Source: HK-STAS-PATE-34 sp031973435
GTDB taxonomy: Bacteria > Patescibacteriota > Minisyncoccia > Phycocordibacterales > UBA9973
Assembly (NCBI GenBank): GCA_031973435.1
Contig: DALYDA010000005.1
Location: 1 to 38,497 of the forward strand
Reading direction: 5' to 3'
DNA length: 38,497 nucleotides
Below, in pieces: positions 36,361 through 38,497 of this stretch. The stretch's first letter is position 1, and each line of letters begins with the position of its first letter. The translations under genes were made by a program, and so were the position numbers. Below the pieces are notes generated by a model, which ran no database searches, had not been told where the DNA came from, and saw only the letters and a list, made by a program, of their open reading frames with translations.

Positions 36361-38025
36361 TTATACATACAAGATTCTTGCAAGTTTGAGTTCCTCATAC
36401 GTATACAATCCTTCGAGATCACTAAACACAGGGCCGAGTGCTGTTACTCCCTTTTTTTCAAAAGATTTGAAAATTATCGGGAGTCTTTCGAGTAGATCTG
36501 TTGAGCATAGTTTTTTTATTTTTTCCTTATCTACCTTTTTTGCTTTCGAAAGCAAAGCAATGTGCTCTATTATTGTTCCCTCTGTCAGTTCCCTTTCCTT
36601 GGCCATTTCTTCTATCGACTTTCCCTCTTCCAAAAGTCGAAGTGTCTTTTCTTCTGTTTTTTCTTTTTCAAGTTTGTTTTTTGCTTCACCTTCTAGAACT
36701 TTCTCTGTGCCACCACAGGCCTTTATAAAGTTTTTGTGCATTGTCTGAAGTTGGTCAGTTTCTAGCCCTGCAAATGTATGCTCCGCCTTTTCTGAGTCTG
36801 CACGAAACTGTTCATCCTTGGCCACTACCTCTGGGTGCACCTGGAGAGACTTCTGATTTATACCAGCTAGATATATGCCATTGAGTGTCCTCACGCGAGA
36901 GAGCGCCACATATCCTTGTCCGTACTCAAATACATCCCTCAGGTCCATCATGGCAGCGTCTAGGGACATTCCCTGACTCTTGTGGACAGTTATAGCCCAA
37001 GCGAGCCGAAGAGGTGTCTGGACGATGAGAGCCTTCACTTTTCCATCCTCCTCGATGACCCATTCCATAGGTTCTACAACTATTCTTTTCCCTTCTCGTG
37101 TCTTTACAACTGGGAAACGTGTTCCGCTTTCGAAGTCGATGACTTTGCCGAGAGTTCCATTTGCATAGCCTTCTTTTGAATTGTTCTTTGTAAACATGAC
37201 AACACTATCTTTTTTCAGTACCAGTTCCTCTGGAGATAGACACCCTTTTTTTAGCGACTCTACGAGAGACGCCTTGCCTTTGCTTTCCATAAGATAAACA
37301 TAATCCATCCCAATGAGTTTTTTCAGTGACTGAGTGTTCATACTATCTACGGAAATATTTTTTGTGAAAAGTTGTGTGATGTTCTCAAGATTCTCTTCCT
37401 TTTTTCCGATTCTTGATTGTAAGTATTCAAAGTGCATTTCTTCAACTTCGTTTCTACGTATCGCACTTAGAAGTGAAAGCAACTCTCCATCTTCCTGACG
37501 ATGTTGTTCTGTTAGATAGCAAACAACGAGAGATAACGCTTTCCACGCATTGCTCTGGTATGCAAACTGGGACTCCATATTGAATCTCGATATAGGTGGA
37601 AGTTGGAAGAAATCTCCGACCAGTACTACCTGCAAACCTCCGAAAGGTTCTTCCACTCCACGAATAGATCTGCATACTTTTTCGACGTTCGACAATGTAG
37701 ACGAAGAAAGCATAGATATCTCATCTATGATAAGTACAGTAGTGTTTTTAATTCTTTTCACCAGATGCTCTTTCTCACCCAAGGCTTCCAACTCATATTC
37801 TGAGATCGTATCTTTTATTCCTATTCCACTCCATGAGTGAATAGTCGTTCCGTGTATGTGTGTGGCAGCGATACCAGTCGAGGCAGTGATGGCAGGCTCG
37901 ACAGCATGAGACTTTAGATACTGAACATACTCACGTATCACGTGAGTTTTACCGGCACCTGGTTCTCCTGTTAGAAAAACATTCGCCCCTGTCTTCAATA
38001 TATCCAGAGATTCTTTCTGAGTCAT
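36361..38025 (-). CDS. PIF1/RecD2-like 5'-3' DNA helicase
   Basis: 554 residues. Walker A FLTGEPGAGKTHVI (about 17-30), motif Ia ASTGIAATHIHGTTIHSWSGIG, Walker B VLIIDEISML, motif III GDFFQLPPI, Q-motif-like TEQHRQ, and the C-terminal TVHKSQGMSLD plus YVALSRVRTLNGIYLAG (motifs V and VI). It has a SH3-like insert near PVVKTREGKR. The last about 130 residues hold a helix-turn-helix of the HTH_40/RQC-like type (RLLEEGKSIEEMAKERELTEGTIIEHI). PIF1-type helicases of this form, with a C-terminal HTH, are common in Patescibacteria. The role is unwinding at forks or recombination intermediates. Confidence 0.93.
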   Translation of the reverse strand: MTQKESLDILKTGANVFLTGEPGAGKTHVIREYVQYLKSHAVEPAITASTGIAATHIHGTTIHSWSGIGIKDTISEYELEALGEKEHLVKRIKNTTVLIIDEISMLSSSTLSNVEKVCRSIRGVEEPFGGLQVVLVGDFFQLPPISRFNMESQFAYQSNAWKALSLVVCYLTEQHRQEDGELLSLLSAIRRNEVEEMHFEYLQSRIGKKEENLENITQLFTKNISVDSMNTQSLKKLIGMDYVYLMESKGKASLVESLKKGCLSPEELVLKKDSVVMFTKNNSKEGYANGTLGKVIDFESGTRFPVVKTREGKRIVVEPMEWVIEEDGKVKALIVQTPLRLAWAITVHKSQGMSLDAAMMDLRDVFEYGQGYVALSRVRTLNGIYLAGINQKSLQVHPEVVAKDEQFRADSEKAEHTFAGLETDQLQTMHKNFIKACGGTEKVLEGEAKNKLEKEKTEEKTLRLLEEGKSIEEMAKERELTEGTIIEHIALLSKAKKVDKEKIKKLCSTDLLERLPIIFKSFEKKGVTALGPVFSDLEGLYTYEELKLARILYV

Positions 38026-38037
38026 AAATCAGTCCAC

Positions 38038-38046
38038 AGTATAGCA
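38038..38046 (-). promoter_or_regulatory. Extended -10 promoter of the PIF1 helicase gene
   Basis: Minus strand TGCTATACT with -10 at 38038-38043; the ATG is 12 bases later. Confidence 0.6.
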
Positions 38047-38077
38047 TTTTGCTCTATCTAGAGATTAAGAATTGACC

Positions 38078-38105
38078 TTGATTTTAATGCGAAAAATGCT
38101 ATATT
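38078..38105 (+). promoter_or_regulatory. Promoter of the tRNA-Glu remnant and GIY-YIG gene
   Basis: TTGATT (38078-38083), 16 bp, TATATT (38100-38105) with TG one base before. It lies 16 bases before the truncated tRNA copy, which is the position expected for a tRNA promoter. The GIY-YIG gene and the intact tRNA-Glu lie downstream with no terminator visible between. Confidence 0.55.
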
Positions 38106-38121
38106 GATTCGGTATCTACAT

Positions 38122-38191
38122 GGCCCTATCGTCCCTCGGCCATAGCACGTAGCTATTGCCTACGGGCGAGGCTAACGGTTAAGATACATAC
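38122..38191 (+). pseudogene. Truncated tRNA-Glu 5' half interrupted by a 39-nt structured insert
   Basis: GGCCCTATCGT (38122-38132) and CTAACGGTTAAGATACATAC (38172-38191) together match the first 31 bases of the intact tRNA-Glu (38425-38455) at 28 of 31 positions. Between them, in the D-loop, lies a 39-base insert (38133-38171) that folds on itself: outer CCTCG/CGAGG, inner GCcATAGC/GCTATtGC with a 5-base loop. The homology stops exactly at the GIY-YIG start codon. No anticodon loop or 3' half follows, so it cannot be a tRNA. Confidence 0.85.
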
Positions 38192-38424
38192 ATGCACTTT
38201 GTATATGTCCTACAGAGCCAAAAGGATAAAAAGTACTACATTGGTTGTACTGAGAATATTCAAGATAGATTAAAATATCACAATGATGGAAAAGTAAGTT
38301 CCACTAAACCAAGAAGGCCATTCATTTTAATCTACGTTGAAGAATTTTCTGATAAATACACAGCATTTAACACTGAGAGATTTTATAAAACAGCAAAAGG
38401 TAAGAAAATCTTACTAAATAATAT
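38192..38424 (+). mobile_element. Possible minimal GIY-YIG element in a tRNA-Glu gene
   Basis: The GIY-YIG body lies between a broken copy of the tRNA 5' half and an intact tRNA-Glu whose 5' half repeats the same sequence. The natural unit is the ORF plus a replacement 5' half, which would restore the tRNA after insertion near the anticodon stem. No integrase or terminal repeat beyond the tRNA half is seen. This is an interpretation of the repeat, not a known element. Confidence 0.4.
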
Positions 38425-38446
38425 GGCCCTATCGTCTAACGGTTAG
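38192..38446 (+). CDS. GIY-YIG nuclease-family protein (YhbQ/UPF0213 type) ending inside tRNA-Glu
   Basis: 84 residues, a minimal single-domain GIY-YIG protein. Strand 1 FVYVLQ (3-8), strand 2 YYIGCT (15-20), Arg26 and His30 in the helix, Glu62 in NTERFYKTAKGKK as metal ligand; all catalytic positions are kept. Residues 78-84 (MALSSNG) and the TAG stop are read from the first 22 bases of the tRNA-Glu gene. The domain itself ends at about ILLNN, so the tail is additive. Proteins of this family are common in Patescibacteria and often lie against tRNA genes. Here the gene begins exactly where a tRNA-Glu fragment ends, suggesting the gene inserted into or copied with the tRNA. Whether it cuts DNA at tRNA-Glu is an open inference. 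Confidence 0.85.
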   Translation: MHFVYVLQSQKDKKYYIGCTENIQDRLKYHNDGKVSSTKPRRPFILIYVEEFSDKYTAFNTERFYKTAKGKKILLNNMALSSNG

Positions 38447-38496
38447 GACACATCCTTCTCAAGGATGGAATCAGGGTTCGATTCCCTGTAGGGTCA
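38425..38496 (+). tRNA. tRNA-Glu (anticodon CUC)
   Basis: Acceptor GGCCCTA pairs with TAGGGTC (one G-U), discriminator A at 38496. Anticodon stem CATCC/GGATG with loop TTCTCAA, anticodon CTC, glutamate. T-arm CAGGG TTCGATT CCCTG. The window ends one base later (C), so a genomic CCA cannot be judged. The last codons and stop of the GIY-YIG gene overlap its 5' 22 bases. Confidence 0.95.
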
Positions 38497-38497
38497 C

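Noticed and set aside
1..38497. CRISPR arrays, insertion sequences with transposase, rRNA genes, replication origin
   Set aside because: No regularly spaced repeats, transposase or integrase genes, rRNA segments or DnaA-box clusters were seen in the window.

Overview
The window looks like part of a Candidate Phyla Radiation (Patescibacteria) genome, most likely Parcubacteria-like. Signs of this are an AT-rich genome with very short intergenic gaps, an AlaRS that lacks the C-terminal domain, a shortened RF1, a stand-alone DUF8128-type membrane protein, a PriA whose helicase motifs are all eroded, GIY-YIG genes next to tRNA genes, and almost no Shine-Dalgarno sequences. This placement is an inference from gene content; no 16S gene is present. 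Two runs of exactly 10 N (21758-21767 and 23872-23881) are scaffold gaps inside typA and rseP.

Layout. 1-1850 (minus): ATP synthase membrane genes atpZ-like, atpB, atpE and the start of atpF, plus tRNA-Ile(GAU). 1929-3064 (plus): prmC and a MazG-like NTP pyrophosphohydrolase. 3091-8950 (minus): prfA, rpmE type B, a secreted coiled-coil/lytic transglycosylase, rplY, a GlcD-like FAD oxidase and an unknown protein. 9002-10914 (minus): an accessory patch with a two-helix membrane protein, a retron-type reverse transcriptase, a 39-codon ORF and an approximately 310-nt structured RNA that has its own consensus promoter and terminator. 10915-22615 (minus): alaS with a pseudoknotted upstream RNA element, pepF, an MgtC-family gene, mnmA, a DnaQ-like exonuclease, mltG, the DUF8128-like protein, a Gmad2-like lipid-anchored or membrane-anchored protein, a sigma-region-4/HARE-HTH protein and typA. 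22734-23000 (plus): a small HTH gene divergent from typA. 23019-26404 (minus): mreB-holB and frr-rseP. 26501-32609 (plus): priA-like, rpsU-ybeY-ftsA, ftsZ and trxB. 32645-36319 (minus): an accessory cassette with a tandem GIY-YIG protein ending in an SSB-like tail, a DUF7178/HhH-GPD-like protein, a divergent sigma factor and a small unknown protein. 36361-38025 (minus): a PIF1-like helicase. 38122-38497 (plus): a truncated, interrupted copy of the tRNA-Glu 5' half, a GIY-YIG gene, and the intact tRNA-Glu(CUC).

Genes that work together: release and recycling (prfA, prmC, frr), cell shape and division (mreB, ftsA, ftsZ, mltG, the coiled-coil transglycosylase), the F1Fo ATPase, and replication or repair (priA-like, delta-prime-like, DnaQ-like, PIF1). 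Transcription signals are unusually readable. Most first genes have an extended -10 box (TGnTAnnnT) only 6-12 bases before the start codon, so most mRNAs here should be leaderless or nearly so. Several terminators overlap stop codons.

The most interesting parts are the reverse transcriptase plus structured RNA plus two-helix protein locus, the GIY-YIG gene bracketed by a broken and an intact tRNA-Glu, and the GIY-YIG protein with an SSB-like C-terminal tip in the same window as a helicase-dead PriA.
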